Positions 34,535 through 42,920 of a stretch of DNA of 64,000 nucleotides are shown here, piece after piece. Source of the stretch: Poindextera sp965277425 (GTDB lineage Bacteria; Pseudomonadota; Alphaproteobacteria; Caulobacterales; Caulobacteraceae); assembly GCA_965277425.1 (NCBI GenBank), contig CBDICR010000006.1, positions 868,001-932,000 on the forward strand. The letters are read 5' to 3'. A model generated the notes under the pieces. The model was given only the letters and a program-made list of their open reading frames with translations. It searched no databases and was not told the origin of the DNA. A program made the position numbers and the translations under genes. Numbering within the stretch: position 1 is the stretch's first letter; each line of letters opens with the position of its first letter.

Positions 34535-34791
34535 TGGTCCCGCGCGCCGGCTCCATGACCATCCGCGAGCGGCTCCTGGCTATGCTCGAGGTCTCCGATG
34601 GCAGCGTCTCAGCCGCTGAGGTCGCGGCGCGGATCGGCACGTCTAAGGGCCACGCGAACGCCCAGCTCAGGGCGCTAAAGGAGCAGGGCCTAATTGAGCC
34701 CTGCGGCGCCGCGCCCGGCGGCGGCTTCCGCTGGCGGCTAGTCGCGCCGGCAAGACCCCAGCACCTCATGCGACCCCGGAGGCAGGCCTGA
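34534..34791 (+). CDS. winged-helix protein, paralogue 2 of 3
   Basis: 85 residues. TIRERLLAMLEVSDGSVSAA, EVAARIGTSKGHANAQLRAL and KEQGLIEPCG give helix 1, the recognition region and the wing, closely matching the fold of the preceding protein. A wing with GGGFRWRL ends the domain. An internal ATG seven codons in is an alternative start. Coupled on both sides by one-base overlaps. Confidence 0.7.
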   Translation: MVPRAGSMTIRERLLAMLEVSDGSVSAAEVAARIGTSKGHANAQLRALKEQGLIEPCGAAPGGGFRWRLVAPARPQHLMRPRRQA

Positions 34792-35105
34792 TGTTCGACC
34801 GCCAGCGTCCTGACCGGCTGCGCATCCTGCTGGCGATCGACGCCGCTGGCAGGCCGATGACCACGTTCGAGGTGTCGCGCATCCTCAAGCTGGACCTCGA
34901 TCGCACCGCCCGTGCGATTCACGAGCTGGTCCGCGAGCATTGCCTGGAAACCGGCCCGATGCGTGACACCGGGTTCGCCTGGCTAATCTCGGAGGTCGGC
35001 CAGTCCGAGGCCGATCGTGGCGAGGCCAGCTTCACTGGCGAGCCGCTGCGCCGGCGCGATCCAGACGACGACATCGATCTCAACATGCGCCGGATCGGAG
35101 GCTGA
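34791..35105 (+). CDS. winged-helix protein, paralogue 3 of 3
   Basis: 104 residues. RLRILLAIDAAGRPMTTFEV, SRILKLDLDRTARAIHELVR and MRDTGFAWLI align in order with the two preceding proteins. It adds an acidic/basic C-terminal tail (RRRDPDDDIDLNMRRIGG). Its ATG overlaps the previous stop (TGATG), and the next gene follows by two bases. Sequence divergence among the three is high, so the duplication is old or they were acquired as a set. Confidence 0.68.
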   Translation: MFDRQRPDRLRILLAIDAAGRPMTTFEVSRILKLDLDRTARAIHELVREHCLETGPMRDTGFAWLISEVGQSEADRGEASFTGEPLRRRDPDDDIDLNMRRIGG

Positions 35106-35107
35106 CC

Positions 35108-35515
35108 GTGGGACTGTTTGACCGCCGCGCGCCGAAGGCCGCGCTAGCGCCTCCGGAAGGCTCCACAGAGCGCGCCCTGCTCGAGGCGGCCCGTCAGGCC
35201 GACATGGCGGCGAGCGCCCTCAGCGTCGCCCTGGTGGCCCATCGCGTGGCCAGGACTCGGCTTTCCGGTGAGACCGCGCTCCGCGGCAAGGGCGCGGTCA
35301 ACCGCCTCTGGTCGCAGGCCACCGCGCTTGCGGCGCTAGCCGCCCATGGGCTCGAGTCCCATTTCGGCTTCACCCACGTCGCCCGGGCGCATCGGCGCAC
35401 GTTTGAACAGAGCACGGCGGCCGCGATCGCTGCCTCCGCGGCCTTCCGCCCAGATCCCGAGCCGGCGGGTAACACCGGCGATCAGCAGAGGGAGCTGGCT
35501 CATGCTCAGCCCTGA
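35108..35515 (+). CDS. hypothetical protein (135 aa) of the element
   Basis: GTG start at 35108 with a strong GGAGG ribosome-binding site overlapping the previous stop. Mostly helical and Ala-rich: RALLEAARQADMAASALSVA, then NRLWSQATALAALAAHGLES and a C-terminal Ala-rich region. No recognised domain. It overlaps the next gene by 14 bases. Confidence 0.6.
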   Translation: MGLFDRRAPKAALAPPEGSTERALLEAARQADMAASALSVALVAHRVARTRLSGETALRGKGAVNRLWSQATALAALAAHGLESHFGFTHVARAHRRTFEQSTAAAIAASAAFRPDPEPAGNTGDQQRELAHAQP

Positions 35516-35780
35516 CGACGTCGCCACAATCACCGGCGAAAAGAAGCCCGACCGCCGCGCGCCGGAAAGCCGCGCTGAGGACGCCACAAACAAACTCTCC
35601 GACCTCGATCAGCGCATGAGCGAGCACGTGGAGCGCGAAAGGCGGCCGGACGAGAGCCACCAGCAAGCGCACGCGCGGCTGCTGGCCGAGACGCCCGGCC
35701 TGTACGAGGGCCTGAAGCGCGGCCGTGCGCGTATCCTCTCGGGCGCGGGCGTCAAGAACGCGGCCGTCGGCGGCGTTTAG
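35502..35780 (+). CDS. small hypothetical protein (92 aa), phage-like
   Basis: ATG at 35502 with GGGAG eight bases upstream. Charged and helical: DVATITGEKKPDRRAPESRA, then DLDQRMSEHVERERRPDESH and a C-terminal LYEGLKRGRARILSG. The last part resembles short proteins near phage head genes, in which a tail reads like LY..Y...RA. That is a loose impression, not an assignment. Last gene of the small-gene operon before a 108-base gap with a paired repeat. Confidence 0.55.
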   Translation: MLSPDDVATITGEKKPDRRAPESRAEDATNKLSDLDQRMSEHVERERRPDESHQQAHARLLAETPGLYEGLKRGRARILSGAGVKNAAVGGV

Positions 35781-35789
35781 CAGCGCCTT

Positions 35790-35811
35790 GGGACCTGGTT
35801 TCGGGACCTAG
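35790..35811 (+). repeat. paired GGGACCT repeat, copy 3
   Basis: GGGACCTGG (35790-35798) and GGGACCTAG (35803-35811), 13 bases apart. It begins nine bases after the preceding stop and 99 bases before the next start at 35889. Nearly identical to copy 4. Confidence 0.75.
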
Positions 35812-35888
35812 AGCGGCGCACTGGCAAATTTCCCCTTCGAGTCAGGCGAGACCTCCTGACCTCGGATCAAGAGAGCAAGGAGGGCGAC

Positions 35889-36623
35889 ATGCCCGAAGCC
35901 AAGACCATCATGCGGCGGTTTCAGCTAAACGAGATCAGCGCCGTCACCACGCCGGCCCAGGAGCACGCCAAGGTCGCCTTCTTTAAGGCGGCCGATGGCA
36001 GCGGCTTCGACAAAGGGGCGCGGCCGGGCGTGATGACCAAGTTCCGGATCAACGAGCTGAGCGGCGTCGACAATCCGGCGCAGGCCGGTGCGACCGTCGC
36101 GATCCTGAAAGCTGCCTCACCGCCCGAGGGTGACGATCCAGGCTTGCCGGAGGTCAGCAGCCGCGCGGACCTGGTGCGCGAGGTGAAGGGCTTCGGCCGC
36201 CACGCCGCCGGCGACAGGCCGAAGGTGAAGGCGCACCTGGTCGCCCGGGCGAAGGCGCTCGGTAGCACCGACGCCCTACCCGACAGCTGGGCGACCGCGG
36301 CTCAGGAGGCGGACCCGGACAACGGCGCCGACGCCGAAGACCTCGAGGGCGCCAGCGACGTCGACAAGGCGATAAAGGCGATGGCCAAGCGCGGCGCCGC
36401 TATCCGCAAAGCCGCAGGCGACGACCCCGGCGCCGACAGTGGCACGGCCGGCGATCCTGACGTCGCCGATGTCGACTGGGACCAGCTCAAGGTCGCCAAC
36501 CTCGGCGATCTGGCCGCCGTGGCGAAGAAGCGGGCGGCCGCGACCGGCGTCAGCTACGCCAAGGCCTATGCTGACGTCCTAGCCAGCCCGGCCGGCGCTG
36601 CGGCCTACGCGATCGCCCGGTAG
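35889..36623 (+). CDS. phage capsid-maturation-related protein without protease domain
   Basis: 244 residues, ATG at 35889 after a strong AAGGAGGG site. Two copies of a motif open the protein: RFQLNEISAVTTPAQEHAKV (about 9-28) and KFRINELSGVDNPAQAGATV (about 49-68). This is the EIS-x-V-x-x-PA element that ends the protease domain of XkdF-like prohead proteases, but no protease core precedes it. A middle REVKGFGRHAAGDRPKVKAH plus ARAKALGSTDALPDSW matches a short motif often seen in phage head proteins. The C-terminus is helical. Possibly a capsid-hijacking or scaffold-like protein. Confidence 0.6.
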   Translation: MPEAKTIMRRFQLNEISAVTTPAQEHAKVAFFKAADGSGFDKGARPGVMTKFRINELSGVDNPAQAGATVAILKAASPPEGDDPGLPEVSSRADLVREVKGFGRHAAGDRPKVKAHLVARAKALGSTDALPDSWATAAQEADPDNGADAEDLEGASDVDKAIKAMAKRGAAIRKAAGDDPGADSGTAGDPDVADVDWDQLKVANLGDLAAVAKKRAAATGVSYAKAYADVLASPAGAAAYAIAR

Positions 36624-36627
36624 CACC

Positions 36628-37200
36628 ATGAAGAAGCTCGGCCGCCCACCTGGTCCGCCGCCGCTCGAGCTGGTGATGCGCGTCGCCGGTCTCGTCGATC
36701 CGGTGTTCATCACCATCGACGCGGACGCCGAGCCCACGATAGCCGCCAGGCTGCGAGAGCTGGTCGAGGGCGGCGCCTATGACGTCGGCCAGGCGATCAT
36801 CACCAGGACGACGCTCTGGGCGGCGCTGACGTTCCTGCCGGGCCAGGAGCCCCCCTATAGCAGGGTCGAGCCCAGGCGGGTGCGCCACAGCCAGCACGTG
36901 CCCGGGGCGATCGGTTGGTCCTGGTCGAAGGTGCCGAGCGATGGCGTCGGCGAGTTCTACGTCATCACCGAGGCCGATCTGCCCGCCGGCGCCGATGCGC
37001 GCGAATCGTCGGCGCGCGGCTTGGATGCGGCCTTTCAGGTCGTCGGCCACGTCGACGCGGCTGGGCTGGCGGCGCTGCGCTCATTGCCGGTGGTCTCGAC
37101 GGTGCGGATCAGAGGCCAGAAGCTGGTCGAGCCGGCCTTGGTCGATTGGATCGCGGTGAGGGGATTGGACGTCGCCCGCCGCGGTGGCGAGGCGGCGTAA
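36628..37200 (+). CDS. hypothetical protein (190 aa) of the element
   Basis: ATG at 36628, four bases after the previous stop, so the two are probably one transcript. Mixed alpha/beta composition: PLELVMRVAGLVDPVFITID, a VGQAIITRTTLWAALTFLPG strand-rich part and a C-terminal VVSTVRIRGQKLVEPALVDW. No signal peptide or membrane helix, and no family recognised. It is the last rightward gene of the element. Confidence 0.58.
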   Translation: MKKLGRPPGPPPLELVMRVAGLVDPVFITIDADAEPTIAARLRELVEGGAYDVGQAIITRTTLWAALTFLPGQEPPYSRVEPRRVRHSQHVPGAIGWSWSKVPSDGVGEFYVITEADLPAGADARESSARGLDAAFQVVGHVDAAGLAALRSLPVVSTVRIRGQKLVEPALVDWIAVRGLDVARRGGEAA

Positions 37201-37308
37201 ACCAGGGACGGGGCGTCGCTTCGCAGTTTGCTCCGTGCGTCGGCGTGGAGCAACGGGGGTCGCCGGCGGGTTGGGTGTGCTCCTCGCCCCGCCGGCGGCC
37301 TTCGGCCG

Positions 37309-37671
37309 CTAGATCAGGGCGGGCTCGAGCTCGAGCTCCGGCACCACCTGGCCCAGCGTCTCCTCGAACCATGTGGCGACAAGCCGGCGGTGGCAGTGGT
37401 TGGTCTCGGTCCACGGCCCGCGCTCGTAACACATCATCACCGGCTCGGCGCCGCCGGCGAGCTCGTGCAGGTCGGCCCACACCTTGGCCGGATCGAGCCC
37501 GGCCAGGATCTGCGCATAGGACGCCTCGTAGGTCTTTCGGTCCATGTGCAGCATGTCCCGTGTTGGGGCCAACGCTCGATAATTTCGGTAGCCGGCGGGT
37601 GCGCCCCGCGTCCCCAAGCTGATTCCGATGCGACCTTCGCCTTTGTAGGTCGACCACGCTGATGTCTTCAT
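37309..37671 (-). CDS. DUF488 family protein
   Basis: 120 residues from the ATG at 37671, which has a GGAGAG ribosome-binding site. The C-terminal VMMCYERGPWTETNHCHRRL is the DUF488 hallmark (CyE...CHR), and RIGISLGTRGAPAGYRNYRA is the N-terminal part. Biochemical function of the family is not established; the Cys/His pair suggests nucleotide or metal chemistry. It is the only minus-strand gene of the element, next to attR, with its own palindromic operator candidate. Confidence 0.82.
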   Translation of the reverse strand: MKTSAWSTYKGEGRIGISLGTRGAPAGYRNYRALAPTRDMLHMDRKTYEASYAQILAGLDPAKVWADLHELAGGAEPVMMCYERGPWTETNHCHRRLVATWFEETLGQVVPELELEPALI

Positions 37672-37684
37672 TTCGCTCTCCTGC

Positions 37685-37702
37685 GCTATCAAAAATGATA
37701 GC
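37685..37702 (-). promoter_or_regulatory. perfect inverted repeat upstream of the DUF488 gene
   Basis: GCTATCA-AAAA-TGATAGC, 7-base arms with a four-base centre, ends 14 bases before the DUF488 ATG. It could be an operator overlapping the transcription start, or a 5' hairpin on the transcript. Short symmetric sites of this kind are common in front of autoregulated small genes. Confidence 0.5.
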
Positions 37703-37730
37703 ACATGAGACCCCTGAATGCCCGTGTTTT

Positions 37731-37751
37731 GGGACCTGGTTGGGGACCTAG
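37731..37751 (+). repeat. paired GGGACCT repeat, copy 4 (near attR)
   Basis: GGGACCTGG (37731-37739) and GGGACCTAG (37743-37751), 12 bases apart. It lies 93 bases from the attR core and 60 bases upstream of the DUF488 start. With copy 1 near attL, the two flank the element at 132 and 93 bases from the cores, which fits integrase arm sites. Confidence 0.75.
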
Positions 37752-37812
37752 TTGGCCTGATCGGAGCCCGCTTTTGCGGAGCTGATCGAGCGTCCGAACC
37801 CCGAAAAGGCGA

Positions 37813-37840
37813 AGGCCCGCAAGGGTTTTCCTGCGGGCCT
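37813..37840 (-). terminator. intrinsic terminator of tRNA-Ala
   Basis: A perfect 9-bp stem (37813-37821 with 37832-37840, AGGCCCGCA/TGCGGGCCT) with a 10-base loop, beginning four bases after the tRNA 3' end on the minus strand. A CCTTTTC tract follows. It lies inside the element, so it is supplied by the element rather than by the original chromosome. Confidence 0.7.
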
Positions 37841-37843
37841 CCA

Positions 37844-37888
37844 TGGTGGAGCTAAGCGGAGTCGAACCGCTGACCTCTTGAATGCCAT
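37844..37888 (-). repeat. attR: 45-bp core inside the intact tRNA-Ala
   Basis: Identical to 29435-29479. It covers the CCA end, acceptor 3' strand, T-arm, variable loop and part of the anticodon loop. Identity ends at 37888/29479, just past the anticodon. Confidence 0.93.
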
Positions 37889-37919
37889 TCAAGCGCTCTA
37901 CCAGCTGAGCTATAGCCCC
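37844..37919 (-). tRNA. tRNA-Ala (anticodon GGC)
   Basis: 76 bases including an encoded CCA end. The acceptor stem GGGGCTA pairs with TAGCTCC and contains the G3-U70 wobble pair that defines alanine tRNAs. The D-arm (AGCTCAGCTGGTAGAGC), anticodon loop with GGC in TTGAATGGCATTCAA, and T-arm (GGTTCGACTCC) are all intact. Integration of the element keeps the tRNA whole because attR restores its 3' half. Confidence 0.97.
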
Positions 37920-38047
37920 GAGAGTTCGGGTGTTTCGGTGGCGGGGGAGGCCCCGCTCGCGAAGGCGGCGGACCCTATGCCGAGCGCGTTTTGCGATCAA
38001 GCCCGGGAAGACCGCGCCCGATCGCCTCGCCCGCCGCCTTTATAGGA

Positions 38048-38512
38048 TCAGTCCGGTTCGTCGTCGGGCAGACCCTCGATCTCGTCCTCGAAATTGTCGT
38101 CCTCGTCTTCGTCGTCCACCAGGAAGGGCACGTCGGCGGCTTCCTCTTCCAGTTCTTCCTCCTCGGCGAAGTCGACGCCCAGGTCGTCGGCGGGGGGCGC
38201 AACGACGCCCTCGGAGCCTTCGGCGTCCTCGTCGACCTCGATCGGCTCGGCGGCGGCCTCGTCGACCTCGGGGGTGTCGTCCACCTCGTCCTCGAAACCG
38301 TCCGGCTCGACGGCGGCGGGCTTGGGCGTTTCTTCCTCGGCCTCGTAGTCGGGCGTGGTGGTCCGCGCGCGGACGCGGCGGCTCTTCAGCGCCTCTTCGG
38401 GGTCAAATTGGGTCGCGCATTTCGGGCAGGTCGCGGGCCGGCGGCCAAGGTCGTAGAATTTAGCCTGGCAGGCGGGGCAAATCTGCTTCGCGCCCAGTTC
38501 GGGATTGGCCAA
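38048..38512 (-). CDS. TIGR02300 family protein (FYDLN-acid domain)
   Basis: 154 residues from a TTG at 38512, chosen because LANPELGAKQICPACQ matches the family's N-terminus and AGAAGG lies eight bases upstream. A zinc-ribbon-like CPACQAKFYDLGRRPATCPKC opens the protein. The remaining two-thirds are strongly acidic and disordered (long Glu/Asp runs), ending DDEPD. This split matches the alphaproteobacterial FYDLN-acid family. Function unknown. Divergent from aroA with a 120-base gap. Confidence 0.88.
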   Translation of the reverse strand: MANPELGAKQICPACQAKFYDLGRRPATCPKCATQFDPEEALKSRRVRARTTTPDYEAEEETPKPAAVEPDGFEDEVDDTPEVDEAAAEPIEVDEDAEGSEGVVAPPADDLGVDFAEEEELEEEAADVPFLVDDEDEDDNFEDEIEGLPDDEPD

Positions 38513-38632
38513 GGACGAGACCTTCTGACGTGCAACGATGAGGCGGAGGGCGGCTCCCTTGCCACGCGGAAGGGCCGCTGTCAAAAGCTAAACCCCCTCC
38601 GCTTTCCGCTGTTTTCAGGAGTCCGCACCGCC

Positions 38633-39961
38633 ATGGCGCCCGCCACCCTCACGGCCCGGCCGGGATCGCCGTTGAAGGGCCGCGTCAAAGCGCCCGGCGA
38701 CAAGTCGATCTCGCACCGCGCCCTGATCCTCGGCGCGTTGGCTTGGGGCGAGACCTTTATCGAGGGCCTGCTCGAGGGCGACGACGTGCTGGCGACCGCC
38801 CGCGCCATGGCCGCCTTCGGCGCGCGCGTCGAGCCGCTTGGCGAAGGCCGCTGGCGGGTTGGCGGCGCCGGCGGCCTGACGGAGCCCGCCGACATCATCG
38901 ATTGCGGCAATTCCGGCACCGGGGTGCGGCTGATCATGGGGGCGGCGGCGGGGTTTCCGCTCAGCGTCGCCTTCACCGGCGATGCAAGCCTGCGCGGGCG
39001 GCCGATGATGCGGGTCCTGCGTCCCTTGAGCGAGATGGGCGCGACCTATGTCTGCCGCGCGGGCGGGCGCCTGCCGCTGGCGCTGAAGGGCGGGAGCCTG
39101 AAGACCATCGCCTATCGCCTGCCGGAACCCTCGGCCCAGGTGAAGTCGGCGGTGCTGCTGGCCGGCCTGAACGGCGAAGGCATGACCGAGGTGGTCGAGC
39201 CGCAAGCCACGCGCGACCATACCGAGCGCATGCTGCGGGCCTTCGGCGCCGAGGTGGGGGTCGAGGACCGCCCCGACGGCCGCCATGTCCGCCTGGCTGG
39301 CGGCCAGGCCTTAAGCGGCTGCGCCATCCGCGTGCCGGGCGATCCGTCGTCCGCCGCCTTTCCGCTGGTCGCAGCCCTGATCACACCGGGTTCGGAGGTG
39401 ACGGTCGAGGGCGTGCTGCTCAATCCTCTGCGCACCGGCCTCTTCAAAACCCTGACCGAAATGGGCGCGGACCTGACCGTCGCCAATGCGCGCGAAGACG
39501 GCGGCGAACAGGTCGGCGACGTCACCGCCCGCTACGGCCCCCTAAAGGGGGTCGACGTGCCGCCCGAGCGGGCGCCGTCGATGATCGACGAATACCCCAT
39601 CCTGGCCGTGGCGGCCGCCTTCGCCGAGGGCGAAACCCAGATGCGCGGCCTTGCCGAGTTGATCGTCAAGGAGAGCGACCGGCTTGCCCTTACCGTCCAG
39701 GGCCTGTCGGCCTGCGGAGTGATGGTCGAGCAGGAGGCGGACGCCATGAAGGTGCGGGGCGCGGCGCGCGGTAACCACCGCGTCCGCGGCGGCGCCTGTA
39801 TCGCCACCCACGGCGACCACCGCATCGCCATGGCCCACCTGATGCTGGGCCTGGCTGCCGAGCAGGCGGTGAGCGTCGACGAGCCCGGCATGATCGCCAC
39901 CAGCTTCCCCGGCTTTTCCGAACTGATGCGCGGCCTTGGCGCGGAGATCGAGGCGGCGTGA
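38633..39961 (+). CDS. aroA: 3-phosphoshikimate 1-carboxyvinyltransferase (EPSP synthase)
   Basis: 442 residues from the ATG at 38633. It joins shikimate-3-phosphate and PEP in aromatic amino acid synthesis. Landmarks are LKGRVKAPGDKSISHRALIL (substrate-binding Lys-Ser), the IDCGNSGTGVRLIMG loop, and the C-terminal THGDHRIAMAHLMLG. The GNSGTGVR form with Ala in the following GAAAGFP is typical of class II enzymes from alphaproteobacteria, which are often glyphosate-tolerant; I state that only as a family feature. The stop overlaps cmk by four bases. Confidence 0.96.
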   Translation: MAPATLTARPGSPLKGRVKAPGDKSISHRALILGALAWGETFIEGLLEGDDVLATARAMAAFGARVEPLGEGRWRVGGAGGLTEPADIIDCGNSGTGVRLIMGAAAGFPLSVAFTGDASLRGRPMMRVLRPLSEMGATYVCRAGGRLPLALKGGSLKTIAYRLPEPSAQVKSAVLLAGLNGEGMTEVVEPQATRDHTERMLRAFGAEVGVEDRPDGRHVRLAGGQALSGCAIRVPGDPSSAAFPLVAALITPGSEVTVEGVLLNPLRTGLFKTLTEMGADLTVANAREDGGEQVGDVTARYGPLKGVDVPPERAPSMIDEYPILAVAAAFAEGETQMRGLAELIVKESDRLALTVQGLSACGVMVEQEADAMKVRGAARGNHRVRGGACIATHGDHRIAMAHLMLGLAAEQAVSVDEPGMIATSFPGFSELMRGLGAEIEAA

Positions 39962-40608
39962 GCGGCTTCGTCATCGCCGTCGACGGCCCCGCCGCCTCCG
40001 GCAAGGGCACGGTCTCGACCGCGCTTGGCCGGGCCTATGGCCTGCCGGTGCTGGATACCGGCCTGCTCTATCGGGCGGTGGGGCTGGCGGTGCGGCGCGC
40101 CGGCGAAGACGTCGATGACGCGGCCGCGGCCGAACGCCAAGCGCGTAGCCTGGACCTGGGCGGGCTGGATGCCCTGGCCCTGCGCACCCTGGAGGCCGGC
40201 CAGGCCGCCAGCCGGGTTGCGGTGCATCCGGCGGTGCGCCGGACCCTGCGCGCCTTCCAGCGCGACTTCGCCCGCCAGCCGGGCGGGGCGGTCATCGACG
40301 GGCGCGACATCGGTACGGTGATCGCGCCGGAGGCCCCCGCCAAGCTCTATGTCACCGCCTCGCCTGAGGCCCGCGCCGAGCGCCGCTGGCTGCAGCTTCA
40401 GGCCGGCGGCCAGCCCGCCAGCCGCGACGACATCCTGGCCGACATCGCCCGGCGTGACGCCGACGACGCCGGACGCGCCGATTCGCCCATGCGCCCGGCC
40501 TCCGACGCCGTCTTGCTCGACACCACTGAAATGACTATAGAAGCGGCCGTCGATGCGGCCCGCCGTATCGTCGAGGCGGCGCGCGCCCGGTGGGAGACTT
40601 CCCGCTAG
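39958..40608 (+). CDS. cmk: cytidylate kinase
   Basis: 216 residues from the GTG at 39958 (GTGA overlap with aroA). Phosphorylates CMP and dCMP. The P-loop is AVDGPAASGKGTVSTAL, the NMP-binding part is YGLPVLDTGLLYRAVG, and VIDGRDIGTVIAPEA and DDAGRADSPMRPA are family signatures. The aroA-cmk-rpsA order is conserved widely in proteobacteria. Confidence 0.96.
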   Translation: MSGFVIAVDGPAASGKGTVSTALGRAYGLPVLDTGLLYRAVGLAVRRAGEDVDDAAAAERQARSLDLGGLDALALRTLEAGQAASRVAVHPAVRRTLRAFQRDFARQPGGAVIDGRDIGTVIAPEAPAKLYVTASPEARAERRWLQLQAGGQPASRDDILADIARRDADDAGRADSPMRPASDAVLLDTTEMTIEAAVDAARRIVEAARARWETSR

Positions 40609-40768
40609 GCAATCCCAACGTGTCCTTGCCTCGTCCGCCGCGGGCCTCGTGCGTGAAGACAGACCAGCGTCCACGCGCTCTTCGAAAAACGATCCCAAAC
40701 ACCCGCGGGCTCTGAGCGGACGCGAAACGCGTCTGGCCGCAGCGCCGCCTAGAACACGAAAGACTTCA

Positions 40769-42478
<1,710 letters not shown>

Positions 42479-42507
42479 GCAGGGCCGAAAAATCGCTCAA
42501 GCTTTGG

Positions 42508-42556
42508 GCGCCGTGGCCGCCATCGGCTGTCCGGCGTCCGGGCTTGGCGCGTTTTT
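42508..42556 (+). terminator. possible terminator after rpsA
   Basis: GCGCC (42508-42512) can pair with GGCGC (42546-42550), enclosing further GC-rich inner pairing, followed by GTTTTT at 42551-42556. The outer stem is only five pairs, so this is a tentative call. Confidence 0.35.
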
Positions 42557-42626
42557 ATGCGGCTAACCCCTTGAACCTCAACCAGGACTTGGCCATGGTC
42601 CAGCTCGGGGAGTTTTGGGGCTGAGC

Positions 42627-42911
42627 ATGATCAAGTCGGAGCTGATCGCCAAGCTGGCGAGCGAAAACCCGCACCTCACTCAGCGGGACGTCGAGCGTGT
42701 GGTGGGCGTCGTGCTCGACCGCATGGCGAGTGCGCTGGAAGGCGGCGGCCGCGTCGAGTTGCGCGGCTTCGGCGCCTTTTCCGTCCGCTCTCGTCCGGCC
42801 CGCACGGGGCGCAATCCGCGCACCGGCGCGGCGGTCAAGGTCAAGGCCAAGCACGTTCCCTTTTTCAAGAGCGGCAAGGAACTGCGGGAGCGGCTGAACG
42901 CAGACGAATAG
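42627..42911 (+). CDS. ihfB: integration host factor, beta subunit
   Basis: 94 residues from the ATG at 42627. HU/IHF fold: MIKSELIAKLASENPHLTQR, then GRVELRGFGAFSVRSRPART and the DNA-inserting GRNPRTGAAVKVKAK arm. The Pro that intercalates DNA is present. Nucleoid protein that bends DNA and partners with IhfA. Position after rpsA is standard. An upstream in-frame start at 42615 would add four residues. Confidence 0.95.
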   Translation: MIKSELIAKLASENPHLTQRDVERVVGVVLDRMASALEGGGRVELRGFGAFSVRSRPARTGRNPRTGAAVKVKAKHVPFFKSGKELRERLNADE

Positions 42912-42920
42912 GGGTCGGGA

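Larger units (their letters stand above)
29435..37888. mobile_element. 8.4-kb integrative element in tRNA-Ala(GGC), phage-satellite-like, probably composite
   Basis: Bounded by 45-bp identical direct repeats (29435-29479 and 37844-37888) equal to the 3' part of the tRNA-Ala gene. It encodes, left to right: a tyrosine integrase, an AlpA-like regulator, small membrane proteins, a replication-initiator-like protein with an internal iteron/palindrome region, a run of overlapping small genes including three winged-helix paralogues, a capsid-maturation-related protein, and DUF488. There are no terminase, portal, capsid or tail genes, so it is not a prophage. An internal 15-bp att fragment at 33764 suggests two joined units. 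Confidence 0.88.

Noticed and set aside
37291..37309. hairpin GCGGCC-TTC-GGCCGC as a terminator between converging element genes
   Set aside because: A stem is possible, but there is no T-run on either side and it overlaps the DUF488 stop.
29435..37888. complete prophage
   Set aside because: No terminase, portal, major capsid, tail or lysis genes; too short. A satellite or integrative element fits better.
40609..40768. riboswitch or ribosomal-protein leader before rpsA
   Set aside because: The gap is long enough, but I could not identify a defined structure by eye.
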